The notes under the pieces were generated by a model. The model was not told the DNA's origin, did not search any database, and saw only the letters and a list, made by a program, of their open reading frames with translations. A DNA stretch of 64,000 bases from assembly GCA_963920575.1 (NCBI GenBank), contig OY986965.1, positions 11,484,290 through 11,548,289 of the forward strand. The letters run 5' to 3'. Numbering within the stretch: position 1 is the stretch's first letter; the number at the start of each line of letters is the position of its first letter. The position numbers and the translations under genes were made by a program. Origin of the DNA: Narthecium ossifragum. Lineage: Eukaryota; Streptophyta; Magnoliopsida; Dioscoreales; Nartheciaceae. This document shows, piece after piece, positions 24,889-36,947 of the stretch.

Positions 24889-27800
24889 GCATGGGATTAT
24901 ATGGAAATGCCTGGCCTAAATAGAACCATCGTCGAGCATGAACTTCCCACTCGACCAAATTTTAAGCCATACAAGCAAGCGCCAAGGCGTTTTGCTCCTA
25001 ATATAATCCCAGAAGTAAAAAAGGAAATTGAACGATTGTTAAACGCAAATTTCATTAGAACGGCTAGATATGTAGAATGGCTTTCAAATATAGTGCCAGT
25101 TAAGAAGAAAAATGGTAAACTTAGAGTCTGTATAAACTTTAGAAACTTAAATTTGGCAACACCCAAGGATGAGTATCCTATGCCATCGGTCGACAATTTG
25201 GTCGATTCAACTGATGGACATGAAATATACTCGTTTATGGATGGGTATTCCGTATATAATCAAATCTATATCGCCGAGAACGATGTTCATAAAACGACCT
25301 TTAGATATCAAGGATCACTTGGTAGTTATGAATGTGTTGTAATGCCCTTTGGTTTAAAGAATGCTGGTGCTACTTATCAGCGAGTGATACAACTTGAAAA
25401 GTGTCGTAGTCTTAACAAGTCTAATCAAAATTACAAATTTATAATCAAACTACTAACTAACTACTTTCAGGGTAGATAGCAGTGAGTCCGAGTCGAATCC
25501 ACAGGGAATGCGTAGGAAAATAATTAAACTACTAAACTCAATCTAAGTTTTCCTACCGATAAGTTGATAAAAGATTTAGGATTGAAATTAAACTAAGTTT
25601 ATACTAAATGATTAATAAATACGAGAAAAGATACCATGGAGTTCTTAATCAGTAACTAAGGTTCTACCAAGTCTTCCTAAGATCAGGGCATGCAAACACG
25701 ATGAATGGCTTTTTAATAGTTGATAAGTGAATGGCTAGTTCTCCTTATCCCTCAACAAGTTCTGTTTAGGATTCCTTGTTGGCAAGAACAATTATCTAAT
25801 TATCAGTGACCGAATGATTAGTTACGTTCACTGCTAATGAACCCTCTTATTAGGATGAATTTATCGCAAGTAATAGTAAGGATATGGATTTAGGTGTGAG
25901 ATCAAGATGGATTTACCATCTTGATGGCCAAATCTACAAAAGTAGGATGCATGAAGGATTAGGGATGGAACGTAGTGGGACTAGCACTACTATAGTGGGA
26001 CTAGCACTATACAACCCCTAATCACGAAGAAGATTTCATCCGAGATACCATGGGACTAGCATGGTCCTCTTATTTGGATGAATCCAATCCAAGCCCTAGC
26101 ATACACAAGCTCCGGAATCAAGTGCAAACAAGAACAATCCAAACATCCAGCAATAAATCGACACCAAGGTATAAAAGAAAAATAGAAACCAATCCATATA
26201 AGCCAAACAAAGAGTTATACAAACCCTAGATCTAAGAAATCCCTAATAGAAATCTTAGTTACATCATAAGAATCCCATGGTAAAAAGTTAGCTACTCATC
26301 TTTAGGGTTTGATCCATAGATGAAGGTTGATGAAGCTCTTCCGCCATGGATTTCCTCCCAAAGATCTATAAATAAAAGTTAAAAAGAAGAAAGAAATTGT
26401 TCTCCCTCTCCAAGAGAGAAGAAAGACCCTGAAAAACCCTAAAAGATGCCTATTTATAGCCCAGGTATCCACCTTAACTCAGATTAGATCTGAACCGTTG
26501 ATTTTGCTTAATAAATATCAAGGGAACGGTCATTTCCGAGTCCGATCGATCCGTCTCTGGGTGTCGGATCGATCCGGTGCATAAAAATCTTCAACTTTTG
26601 GCTTTTCCCGAGTCCGATCGATCGGACTATAGGTGTCGGATCGATCGGACCTAGTAGGAGGGATAACTGGATCGATCGGAAGGTCAATAGCTGAAAAATA
26701 CACGTTCTGTGAGGTCTCTGCATAGTTCGATCGATCAGACTCTGGGGGTCGGATCGATCGGACCCTTCAGCGTATTTACTGCTTGCCATCCAGACTGCGC
26801 CATCGGTACTAAAATTGCCGTAACTTCCTCTAGAAAACTCGGAATCACGAACCGTAAAATTCTATAGAAACTAGACTTCAAGAGATTTCCAACAATATAT
26901 GGCTCATCATCTGGTTCTTCCTGAGAAGGTACAGGCTAATCTTCAAAGCCAATCCATCTTCATTCCTTTGCTCCTAGCATGTCTTTATTTGTCCGTTTTA
27001 GCACCAAACATGATCTAATCGTCATTGAAGGCTCTTATACCTGAAATACATCATAGACTATTAAAATAGCATTGCTCGGAGACTAACGAGACCTAGTTAA
27101 AAGGGTGATTTGTGCACTTTTCAAGTCTTATCAGCGAGCGATGAACTTAATTTTTCATGACATGATCGGCCATTTTATAGAAGTTTATGTTGATGATATT
27201 GTAGTAAAATCACCAGTTATGGCCGATCACTTTTCTCAATTGATCAAAGCTTATGAGTGCATGAGAGAGTATAATTTGAAATTAAATCCCTTAAAATGTG
27301 CATTTGGGGTGCAAGCAGGGAACTTTCTTGGTTTTTTCGTCCATCAGCGAGGAATAGAACTCGACCAAAATAAATCAAAGTCTATCATTGAGGCTAGTCC
27401 TCCAAAGACTAAGAAAAAACTGTAAAAGTTTCTTGGTCAGGTGAATTTTTTAAGAAGATTTATTTCTAACTGTGCAGGACGAACTCAAGAATTCTCATCG
27501 CTCTTACTACTAAAGAGTGAAGACGACTTCGTTTGGGAAAAGCGATATCAACAAGCATTTGAATGCTTGAAGAATTATTTAGCCACGCCACCCATTATGG
27601 CGTCACCAAGATTGAAGGATCCCATGAAGCTCTACATCGCTGCAGCAGACTGATCGATAGGAGGTCTCTGGGCGCAAGATGGAAAAGATGGAGTCGAGAG
27701 AGCAGTGTATTATTTAAGTAGACAGTTACTACCTTATGAGCAAAAGTACTCGGCCATCGAGAAATTATGTTTGGCCTTGTATTTTATGTGTACCAAGTTA

Positions 27801-29760
27801 AGAGCTTATTTAAAGCATGTAACTGTTTACTTGATTTCTAAATATAATATAATGAAATTCTTGTTTTCTCGACCAATTTTACATCAGCATATTGGTTACT
27901 GGGTGTTAACTTTAGCTGAGTTTGACATTAAATTTGTCTCTCAAAAAGTTGTTAAAGGCCAAGTATTGGCCGATTTTTTAGCTGATTATTCTTGTGTAGA
28001 TATACCAAAGGAATTAGAGCGAGAGATCAACATTATATCGCTCATTCCATGGACGATGTACTTTGATGGTTCTAAGACTGTCAATGGAGCATGCATTGGG
28101 ATTACGATTTTATCGCCCATTGGGCGCCAGTATAAATTTGCATATACACTATCGCAGTTATGCACCAATAATCAGGCTGAATATGAAGCGTTAATCATTG
28201 GCCCTGAAATTTTATTGGACTTAGGGGTGTCCAATGTACGAATTAAAGGTGATTCACAATTGGTGATAAATCATCTACTTTGACATTATAAGTGCCAGAG
28301 CGACATATTAATTCTATTTCATCAAATCGCTCTGCAGCTATTAAATCGCTTTAACGATTTTGAGTTACTTTTCGTCCTAAGGCTACAGAATGATGAAGCT
28401 AATACTCTGGTCCAAATAGCATCTGGCTATAAAGTGTTAAAAACACTTGGGGGACATGGCCAATTTTAGTTATGACACGATACAGTCTGCCCTAGAGCGA
28501 TCTTATCGCTCACTTGAGATAGATCAAATCGATGGCCAACAAGATTGGCGTACCCCAATCGTCGCTTTTTTACAAAATCCATCACTTAAGGTCGATAGAA
28601 AAGTCCGTCTTAAGGCGATACATTACTTTGTACAAAACAATGTTTTATATAAACGTCAACCAGATGGGATTTTATTACGATGCTTAAGTCCTGATGAAGC
28701 GAAATTGACAATGGCCGACATACATAATGGTGAATGTGGGGCACATCAGTCCGGCATAAAAATGCGCTAGCTAATAATGCGCAGTGGCTATTATTGGCCG
28801 CGCATGGGGGATGAGTGTGTCATATATGCAAAAGGATGCGAATCGTGCCAAAGACATGGTCCATTACAGCGAGCATCAGTGAGTGAGTTATCGATCATTG
28901 TAAAACCTTGGCCATTTAGATGTTGGGTGATAGATATTATAGGAAAGATATATCCTCCATCGTCCATGTTGCACAAATTTGTAATTATGACGACAGACTA
29001 TTTTACTAAATGGGTAGAAGCTATTCCATTAAAAACTGTTTCTGATGATCAAGTGATAAACTTTATCTGGGAAAATATCATATCTAGATTTGGCATCCCA
29101 CAAACAATTGTGTCCGATCAAGGGACAATGTTTGTAAACTCTAAGGTAAAGAATTTTTTGGTTGAGTATAAAATTAATATGGCTAATTCTACACCTTATT
29201 ATGCCCAGTCTAATGGACAAGCTGAAGCGTCCAATAAAACATCAAGTCAATCATAAGAAAGATGATGGACGATAACCCAAGGCAATGGTATGAAGGGTTA
29301 CTAAGAGCGTTCTGGGCACATAGAACTACACCTAAGTCTAGCACTAAGGTTACGCATTACCAATTGGTATATGGTCAAGAGGCGGTTCTGCCTGTTGAGA
29401 TAAATGTTCTATCGCCCAGAGTTTTAGAACAAGATCACCCAACTAGTGAAGAATATGGAAAGCATTGATGTATAATCTCTTGGAGCTCGATGAACAACGA
29501 GCTATTGCCTTAGAAAACATTAAGGCACAAAAGTTGAAAGTGGCCGATATCTATAATAAGAGAGTAGTATCAAAAGGTTTTCAAGAAGAGGACTTAGTTT
29601 GGAAAACGATATTACCTATAGATCGGAATGACCCTAAGTACGGAAAGTGGTCGCCCAATTGGGAAGGACCATATTTGGTCGATCAAGTATTCCCAAATGG
29701 TTCATACAAACTATAGACTATTGATGGTGGGTTACATCGATCAATGAAAAATGGTCGATA
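24889..29760 (+). pseudogene. Tat pol: reverse transcriptase, RNase H, second RNase H, integrase (interrupted)
   Basis: RT begins AWDYMEMPGLNRTIVEHELP and shows FMDGYSVYNQI and VVMPFGLKNAGATYQR. It is split at 25,385 by a solo LTR and resumes AMNLIFHDMIG with the catalytic YVDD at 27,186-27,197. RNase H (AVYYLSRQLLPYEQKYSAIE) is followed by a second RNase H (MYFDGSKTVNG at 28,056, NNQAEYEALI, GDSQLVINHL), the dual arrangement known for Tat. Integrase has an HNGECGAHQ...CESCQRHG zinc finger, then Asp in WVIDIIG (about 28,930), Asp in IVSDQGTMF (about 29,110) and Glu in NGQAEASN (about 29,225). Stops at 27,423, 27,651, 28,281, 28,768 and 29,714 inactivate it. The reading ends near KNGRYLKKYYPSM at 29,786. 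Confidence 0.92.
25385..27133 (-). mobile_element. Athila-type solo LTR inserted in Tat RT
   Basis: 1,749 bp beginning TGATACAACTTG and ending CAAGTCTTATCA, with exact 5-bp target duplications GCGAG at 25,380-25,384 and 27,134-27,138. RT reading stops at ATYQR and resumes AMNLIF. A CCACAGGGAATG block near the left edge (minus: CATTCCCTGTGG) marks U5. The part from 26,795 to 26,935 is shared with the LTRs of the element at 30,988-38,594, so both belong to one family group. A cluster of GATCGATC/GATCGATCC words lies at 26,542-26,764. Confidence 0.88.
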
Positions 29761-32300
29761 TCTTAAAAAATATTACCCATCAATGTAAAACAAAAATATA
29801 GAAGAAAGCCGTCTTTAGAATGGACGATAGCTATTAACAAAGTGATCGATTACCAAATATTAGTTCATTACAAAGTGATCGATTAACAATTAAACGATTA
29901 CAAATTATCTCCTCATGGAGAGTTGTTGAGAGATACGAGCAATGTTTCCTCTGACTTCTTTACGCCGATACTTGTTTTTGACCAACTCAGCGTTAATTTC
30001 AACTTGGTGATCTTTGGAGGAGTCAGCTTCAAGTGCATTGTACTCTTTCATATCTTTGCTGCTCTCTTGGCCTATTGGCCAACTCTCTTTTACAAGATAA
30101 TTCATTTGAGTCTTGAGTTGAAGAATTTGCGCTTCTAGCTCTTTGATTTAAGCATCAACTCTGGAAATATCTGATTTTCTCTCGCCGATGGCATCCAAGT
30201 TCGTCGATAGCTTATTCATGCTATTGTCAATCTTATTTTTTAAGAGTGCTCGTCGCTCTCGACGTTCTCCAACAAGGACGAGCTCGTTGGCTAAATTCTT
30301 CCTTTCCGCATCCAAGCTTTTAATTGTCAACTTTAAGCTTTGGATATCGTCTACTTCCTGGGTTGAAGGACCTAACACTTCAGGGTTGATCGTCAAGAAT
30401 ATAGCTGTCGATCTCTCAAGCGTATCATAGTCTGATGCTGACAAATCTTCCTCTGGCGACTTGTCCAAAATGATCATGCAGTCGTCCAAAGCACGTCTGA
30501 TATCATGATGTCGACCTGGTTGGATAGATACAGGATATGGAGCTGTTTGCTTTCCAGAAAGTTGAGCTCACCATGATTCATTAAGGGAATGGACGTAGTT
30601 GACTAAGTCAGCCATATCGTCCTAAGTTTAAGAATAATTAAAGGTCATGATCGATAGCGATCACAAATATAAATTTGACTTGCTAAGAATGAATTCATAC
30701 CTCATTTGAAGTAAAGGTGGATGGACCAGCTTGGGGGGTGTTGACCGATGTCGGCACAACTGTTGTGGGAAAAACTACTAAAGCGCTCTCGCCCATTATC
30801 CTTGGCGATGTTGTTGGGATTGTAGCAGGCGAGGTGACATGAATGTCTATTGTTGAAACATTGGGGGGCACATCGGCGTTGTGCTCAACACCAATGACCG
30901 ATAACCCTATAACGGGCGATACCTCGACCATGGGTTGTATGGTCGGTACACCAGTAGAAGCTGTTTCAGATGATAATTGAATATCACTGATGTCGCTCAA
31001 ATGTGTCACGCACAGCGGTCACGGTGCAGTACAACATAAGAGAGGTCGAACCCACAGAGAGACAAGTAGAAAATATCAAAAACTAAAATAACAATGAATT
31101 GAAAACAATCGAGAGCTTAAGAATTAACTAAATTAGATCAAAGGCTTTAATGACAATTCAAGACTAACTAGAGATAACAGGATTTTGATAAGGCTAGGCT
31201 TCAAGAATCACTTCACTCAAATTTAGGTTCTTCTCTTCTCAATGGTTCATATAATACTCAGTTAAGGGATTCACATCCCAATCACCTTAATCGGAAGATA
31301 TGGAACTATACACCTAACAAAATATATAAATGTCTCTTCCTACGATTGATTCTTTCTTATTATAGTTCTAACTTCATGCAACCCAAACCTAAGAATACAC
31401 GATACCGGCTGTCACTACAGGCAACGCGCAGCAAAAGTTCATCGGGACAAAGCCCTAACTCTATCTAACCAGATCTCTAAGAATACACAATACCAACTCT
31501 CACAATCGGCAATGCATAGCAAAGATTTCACGAGATAAAGTAGGTAAACAATAGATAAAACTATGGGATTATAAGATCATGAAAGAAGTATGACTGGATT
31601 CATAATATTAATCATCCACATAAAAATCTATAATCTGAAAACAATCTTTAAAGATTCAATACATAGAAAAGAGTTTAACAATAAAGATTAAAACTATGAA
31701 CCATTGTTGGAGAAGAAACCCTAATCCTCGCTAGATCATCCGTCCGCCATGCCCGCGGCTTACTCGGTCATGGATGGAGATGTCTTCATCTTCTTTCTTT
31801 AGAAAACGTCCAGAAAAGAACCCCCAAAAACGTCCAAGAACTCCCCTTATATAAGGACATGAAACCCTAGCTTTTATTTCAGCCTTTGGATTAAATCTGA
31901 TGGCTCGTATTTAGTTCCGCCCGACAAAGGATCGATCCTCTGAAGGCCAAGGATCGATCTTCCTCTTCTCTATTTCTTCGTAACCTGGGTGACCCGAGTA
32001 GGATCGATCCTTTTATAGGAGAAAGATCGATCCTTCTCAGTACGATGGATCTTCCCATAGAGTAGGATGGATCCTTCCATAGAGTAGGATGGATCCGTCT
32101 ATAGTAGGATGGATCCTTCCATAGAGTAGGATGGATCCTTCTATCGGAGGAGGGTCGATCCTTCTTCTCAAAATTCTCGAGTGAAAGGAGGATCGATTCT
32201 TCTGTGATCATCCGAAAAGTGTGTGTTCTGTCAGGTCTGTTTGCATAAAAGGATCGATCATTCTAGGGAACAGGATCGATCCGTCTTTCCTGAGTATTTA

Positions 32301-33492
32301 GGCCACGTTTGGTAGCACTTTAGATCCAGGAACGGGAATGGAAATTCCTTAAAATAAAGAATTTAGAGTGTTTGGTTGCACTCTTCATCCAGGAACCGGA
32401 ATTGAAGTTCCTGTGTTTGAGGGAACTTTGGATTCCTAAATTTGATATGGGAATCGAGAGTTCCCTCAAACACAGAAACTCTCATTTCATGGAATGTATA
32501 CGAATACCCTTCATCTTTGTTTGATTAAACTGATCAAACGGCTAGGATCAATCTTAAAAATAATCCTATTTCTTTCTTTTATTTATTAATAATCTTATTT
32601 ATTTCTCTTATGTATTAATAATATTTCAAATAATATTAATAATCTTATTTCTTTCTCTTATTTATTAATAATATTTCAAAAAATATTAATAATCTTATTT
32701 ATGTCTCTTATTTATTAATAATTTTTCAAATAATATTAATAATAATATTTCTTTATCTTATTTATTAATAACATTTCAAATAATATTAATAATATTATTT
32801 CTCTCTTATTTATTAATAATATTTCAATCAATACTAATAATCTTATTTCTTTCTCTTATTTATTAATAATATTTCAAATAATATTAATAATATTATTTCT
32901 CTCTTATTTATTAATAATATTTCAGATAATATTAATAATATTATTTCTTTCTCTTATTTATTAATAATATTCCAAATAATATTATTTCAATATTATTTAT
33001 TAATAATATTTCAAATAATATTAATAATAGTATTTCTTTCTCTTATTTATTAATAATATTTCAAATAATAATAATAATATTATTTCTCTCTTATTTATTA
33101 ATAATATTTTAAATAATATTAATAATATTTTTTCTTTCTCTTATTTATTAGTAATATTAGGAACTCTCATATTAATACTCTTATTTATTAATAATATTTC
33201 AAATAATAATCTTATTTCTTTCGCTCATTATTAATAGTGTTTCATCCAAATAAGTCACGGTAATGCAAATACATATACATACATAAATATATTCGTAAAT
33301 CTATGCTATTAGAACCAGGGGTATTTTGGTCTTTAATTTATATTCCCATTCCAGTTCCCATGTTTATTATGTATACCAAACACTTGTAAGTTCCGTTCCC
33401 ATTCCAATTCCTTGACGTACCAAACAATCACAATTCCTTTCCAGTTCCCGTTCCCATTCCCATTCCAATTCTCATGGCAACCAAACGTGGCC
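32301..33492. mobile_element. Tourist-like (PIF/Harbinger-type) MITE, 1.19 kb, in the 3' LTR
   Basis: Terminal inverted repeats GGCCACGTTTGGT and ACCAAACGTGGCC, with 3-bp target duplications TTA at 32,298-32,300 and 33,493-33,495. The empty site is seen in the sister LTR. No transposase coding. The interior is dominated by an AT-rich tandem block. TTA duplications with GG-rich ends fit PIF/Harbinger. Confidence 0.88.
32570..33225. repeat. AT-rich degenerate tandem repeat (TTATTTATTAATAATATTTC units)
   Basis: About 50-bp units built from CTCTTATTTATTAATAATAT and TTCAAATAATATTAATAAT recur more than ten times with small indels inside the MITE. Confidence 0.85.
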
Positions 33493-33810
33493 TTACTGTT
33501 TTGTCATCCAGACTGCGCCATCGGTACTAATATTGTCATAACTTCCTTTAGAAAACTCGGAATCATGAACCGTAAAATTCTCCAGAAACTAGACTTCAGG
33601 AGCTTTCCAACCATATATGATGCTTCATCTGGTTCGTTCTGAGAAGGTACAGGTTTGGCGTTAAAAACCCATCTTTGCTTCAATTTCCTGCATAATACAA
33701 ATAACCTTGTGAAGCAACATATATGGATGAAATCATCTATATTAATCATGAAAGCTAAGCAAATAAGCTGCTCTTAGTCATATTCAGAGTGCACTTTCAT
33801 GTACTCATCA

Positions 33811-35061
33811 CACCCGCCAACCAGCTTATTGCTAGTCTCTAGCAATTCAAAGCGCATAAAATATAATTAAGCACACTAATGGTCTAAGGATGTAGACATG
33901 CATGACAAAAATTCTACCTTATCAGGTCAATAGTGTTTTATACTGTACAGAGCATGAAAACTTCTTATACTCATACACATACTACCATCATATGAAATCA
34001 ACTTCTACACATCAAACATGCTAATCACCATCCAGAAGAACACATGTGACGTGACAAATAAATGTTACGTACAGAAGCAACTTCTACCCACCATTAGTCC
34101 AAACACACTACTATCTTCATGACCAATCATCCAACCCTCGCACTTTGAGTACAACATGCTCTTTCTTTCTCCTTTTCTTTTCAACTATCAGACACTTTGC
34201 CTTTTTACGCGAGCACTCTCCACTTCTTGAGGCGCAGAGACCCGGTTACTTTGCAATACATTTAATAGTTTTTTTTATAGCTATAAGTGGTTCTACCTTT
34301 TTACGCGAGCTCTCCGCTTCCTGAGGCAAGAACACCCGGTTACTCAGTAGATCACTTAATAGTTGTTTAGGCACAGCTTGATCAAGCTCCATAACTTTTT
34401 CTTTTTTTTTTTCTTTTTTTTCTCTGTGCATGCAATACTCAACACTAGCTAATGCTGAAATCATGGTCTAGATTAACAATAGCATGCTCATTACTCTGGT
34501 GAGTATAATTGCCATTGCACATCAAGTGTTCGTGTGTGACTCACATGATGTTCTACCTTCAGGTTATCACGCATGCAATCAATGTATGGGCCAATCCATA
34601 TGAAAGCAACATGTATAATAAGCATAAAAATTTCAGCTCATGTATAATCGCTAGTAACATACTCAATTCAACACTATTAAACTCAATAAAGTAGCATGCA
34701 TGAGATCATGAATGCCTACACCCCCCAACCTAAAATTTACATTGTTCTCAATGTGTGCTAATCATATAAATAAGCAGAAGGGTGTTGGCTGAATTTTCAT
34801 ATATAGCATAAATAAGAATAGGAAATCGAAATTGAAGCGAGGTCACCTGATAGAATAAGCGAATATCCCCTCAAGGCTCCTCAAAGTGGCCGAAATCTCC
34901 ATCCCAGTGATGGCTGGCCAAAATCTCCAACGGAAGGCAGGGACTGCTTGAGCACCTAAAAACAAAAGCAAAACAAACCGAAAACAAAAGCAAATATGCA
35001 AGCACACAACATAAAAATAACTCAAGCATTCTCAAGCATACAAGAAAGCAAATCGAGCAAT
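33811..35061 (-). other. Non-coding interior of the gag-only element
   Basis: About 1.25 kb between the end of gag and the 3' LTR where pol would lie in an autonomous relative. I find no protease, RT or integrase motif. Two imperfect copies of a TTTTTACGCGAGC...CGCTTCCTGAGGC-type block near 34,203 and 34,298 suggest a short local duplication. Confidence 0.6.
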
Positions 35062-36714
35062 CTAAACTACTATATACAAGACAAGGATTTTTAATCGCTC
35101 CCTTGGCGGCCGTGCCCTAGCACGATGATTTGCAAAATCAGTAAGTGTCATGATCTGAAGGGTTAACCTTAGTAGTATCACCAAGGGTAATTCACCATGT
35201 GAATCCAAGTAGCATATTACAAGTGGGAGAACTAGCTTTTGCATTCTAACACCAATAAACAAGATAGCTGGCTCTCTTAAATAGAAATATGTGTCATCAT
35301 TGTGCTCAAGTTTCAGTGACTCATCCAATGACCTATCAAAAATGTGATCATGCTCGTGGTCAAGGATGCTAAGATCACAAAATCTAAAATAAATCCTTCG
35401 AAGTCTAAAAATATCTATCAAGGTCATGTTCTTCCTAACTATCCAAGGAGATGAAATAAAAACAGGAAATATACCTTGTGGCTTAGAAGAAATGACTTGA
35501 AATTCAGCCGATGGAGGTTCAACGAATACATGGTCGTGGTGGTCTTGGTAGTCGTCCGGATCTTCCTCGTTGCTGACCGCCCCGTACTGGAGTATTTCGT
35601 CTTCTTCCAACCGATGTGTCCATCCGAGTTCGTGCACGCTAAAAGATGTGATTACCTCGCATAGTTGGCGTGCCTTCTCCTCATCCTTCATAAGTAACTG
35701 CAGAATGAAGGAGTCAAAATTAGGCTTGGTTTTAGCCTCCTTAAGTAAGTCCAAAATCTCTGGCATAGAAAGTTGAGGAGAAACATGTGCATCGCCAGCA
35801 TCATAGACATGAACATGTGCATTACTAACATTGGAATCATGAGCATATGCATAGTGAATGTTAGTATCATGAACATGCGTAGGAGCGCTAAAATCATGTG
35901 CATATGCATCACACACATTAGAATCAATAGCTTGTGCATCAATAGGGCTAGCATTTTGAACATGCGCACTACCACTACAGTCATGAGCATATGCATCATC
36001 AACATGAACATCTTGAGCATGTGCATCATAAGCATTAAAATCATGGATGTATCCATCAGAAGCACTAAAGTCATTGACACATGCATTATACATGTTAGGC
36101 TCATCAACATGCACATCATGGGAAATAGCAATATAAGTATCATGCACATAATCATCATAAACACTAGGATAAGAGTAGAAAGGCTCATTGTGTTGCAGAT
36201 AGCTGTTGGACGTTAAGGCGACATTGGGATGTTTGTAGAATTTGGTATTCATATGACCATGATAATCATCCCAGCGCCCCGGAACCGTCTGTGTAAGAGT
36301 CGTCTCAACAAGCTCATTCAAGTGGTTCATAGCTTCATTTGGATCAATCTGCAAAAACTCACCCTTGCATCTTGTTTGAAGAATTTGACGTTCATGCTCA
36401 GCTAATTCATAATAAAAATAGCTAATTAAACGCCAACTAGCATAACCATGGTGAGGGCATGAAGCTATTAAACTTTTAAATCGCTGTCATGAATCACATA
36501 ATGTCTCATTATCCTTTTGTGCAAAGGATGAAATCTTTCTTTTCAATGTATTAATCATATAATTAGGAGGATACTCATTGACAGAAACATGACTCATTAT
36601 ATTCTCCAAGCTCAATTCGTATATACTCTTTTTACGAACTGTTGTTTGAGACATTCCATCTCTCGACTTCATAGAACATGATCTCAAATAGTCTTGATAT
36701 AATTCATTTACCAT
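35062..36714 (-). pseudogene. Gag of the Athila-like element with a His/Asp/Ala/Tyr repeat region; one nonsense codon
   Basis: A single minus-strand frame from 36,714 to 35,062, interrupted only by TGA at 36,487-36,489, where related gags usually have Trp. The core reads ISSFAQKDNETL, RFKSLIASCPHHGYASW, LISYFYYELAEHER and DPNEAMNHLNELVE, the Athila/retrotransposon gag pattern. From about 36,150 to 35,780 comes a low-complexity region of repeated DAYAHDFSA, DAHVHD and NVSNAHVHVYDAG-like units. After it lie a helical acidic segment and a Lys/Arg-rich end. Shadow ORFs in other frames arise from the CAT/ATG-rich repeat. No zinc knuckle or protease follows. Confidence 0.82.
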
Positions 36715-36904
36715 CCTCTTTTTTCTCAGTTTTGTTTTATTTTTTTTTTGTCAGTTTTCTTTTCAGCAAGTAAAAATAAAATGAAAAATTAAAATAAAAC
36801 TAAAAAGAAAATAAAGAAAACTAAAGAAAAAGAAATAAAAATCCAAAGAAAAGGGAACAAAGGTACCGCCTTCAATGTCTTCAATCATTGTGATCTGATG
36901 ATTT

Positions 36905-36947
36905 TGCCATTTTTCTGAACCGTCACCCCGGCAACGAGGCCAATTTT
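36905..36947 (-). other. Primer-binding-site region of the gag-only element
   Basis: Minus strand: LTR end GACATCA, then AAAATTGGCCTCGTTGCCGGGG. This resembles the TGGCGCCGTTGCCGGGG primer site of Athila elements with a few changes, and fixes the element's orientation. Confidence 0.7.

Larger units (their letters stand above)
30988..33810 (-). repeat. 3' LTR of the gag-only element, enlarged by a MITE
   Basis: Bounded TGATGTCGCTC...CTCATCA. Without the 1.2-kb MITE at 32,301-33,492 it is about 1.63 kb, matching the other LTR (1.65 kb). By eye the two copies differ at a few percent of positions. Confidence 0.9.

Noticed and set aside
35688..36216. Long open frames on both strands over the Gag repeat region
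   Set aside because: They are by-products of a CAT/ATG-rich degenerate repeat that leaves several frames open; only the 36,714-35,062 minus frame carries gag motifs.
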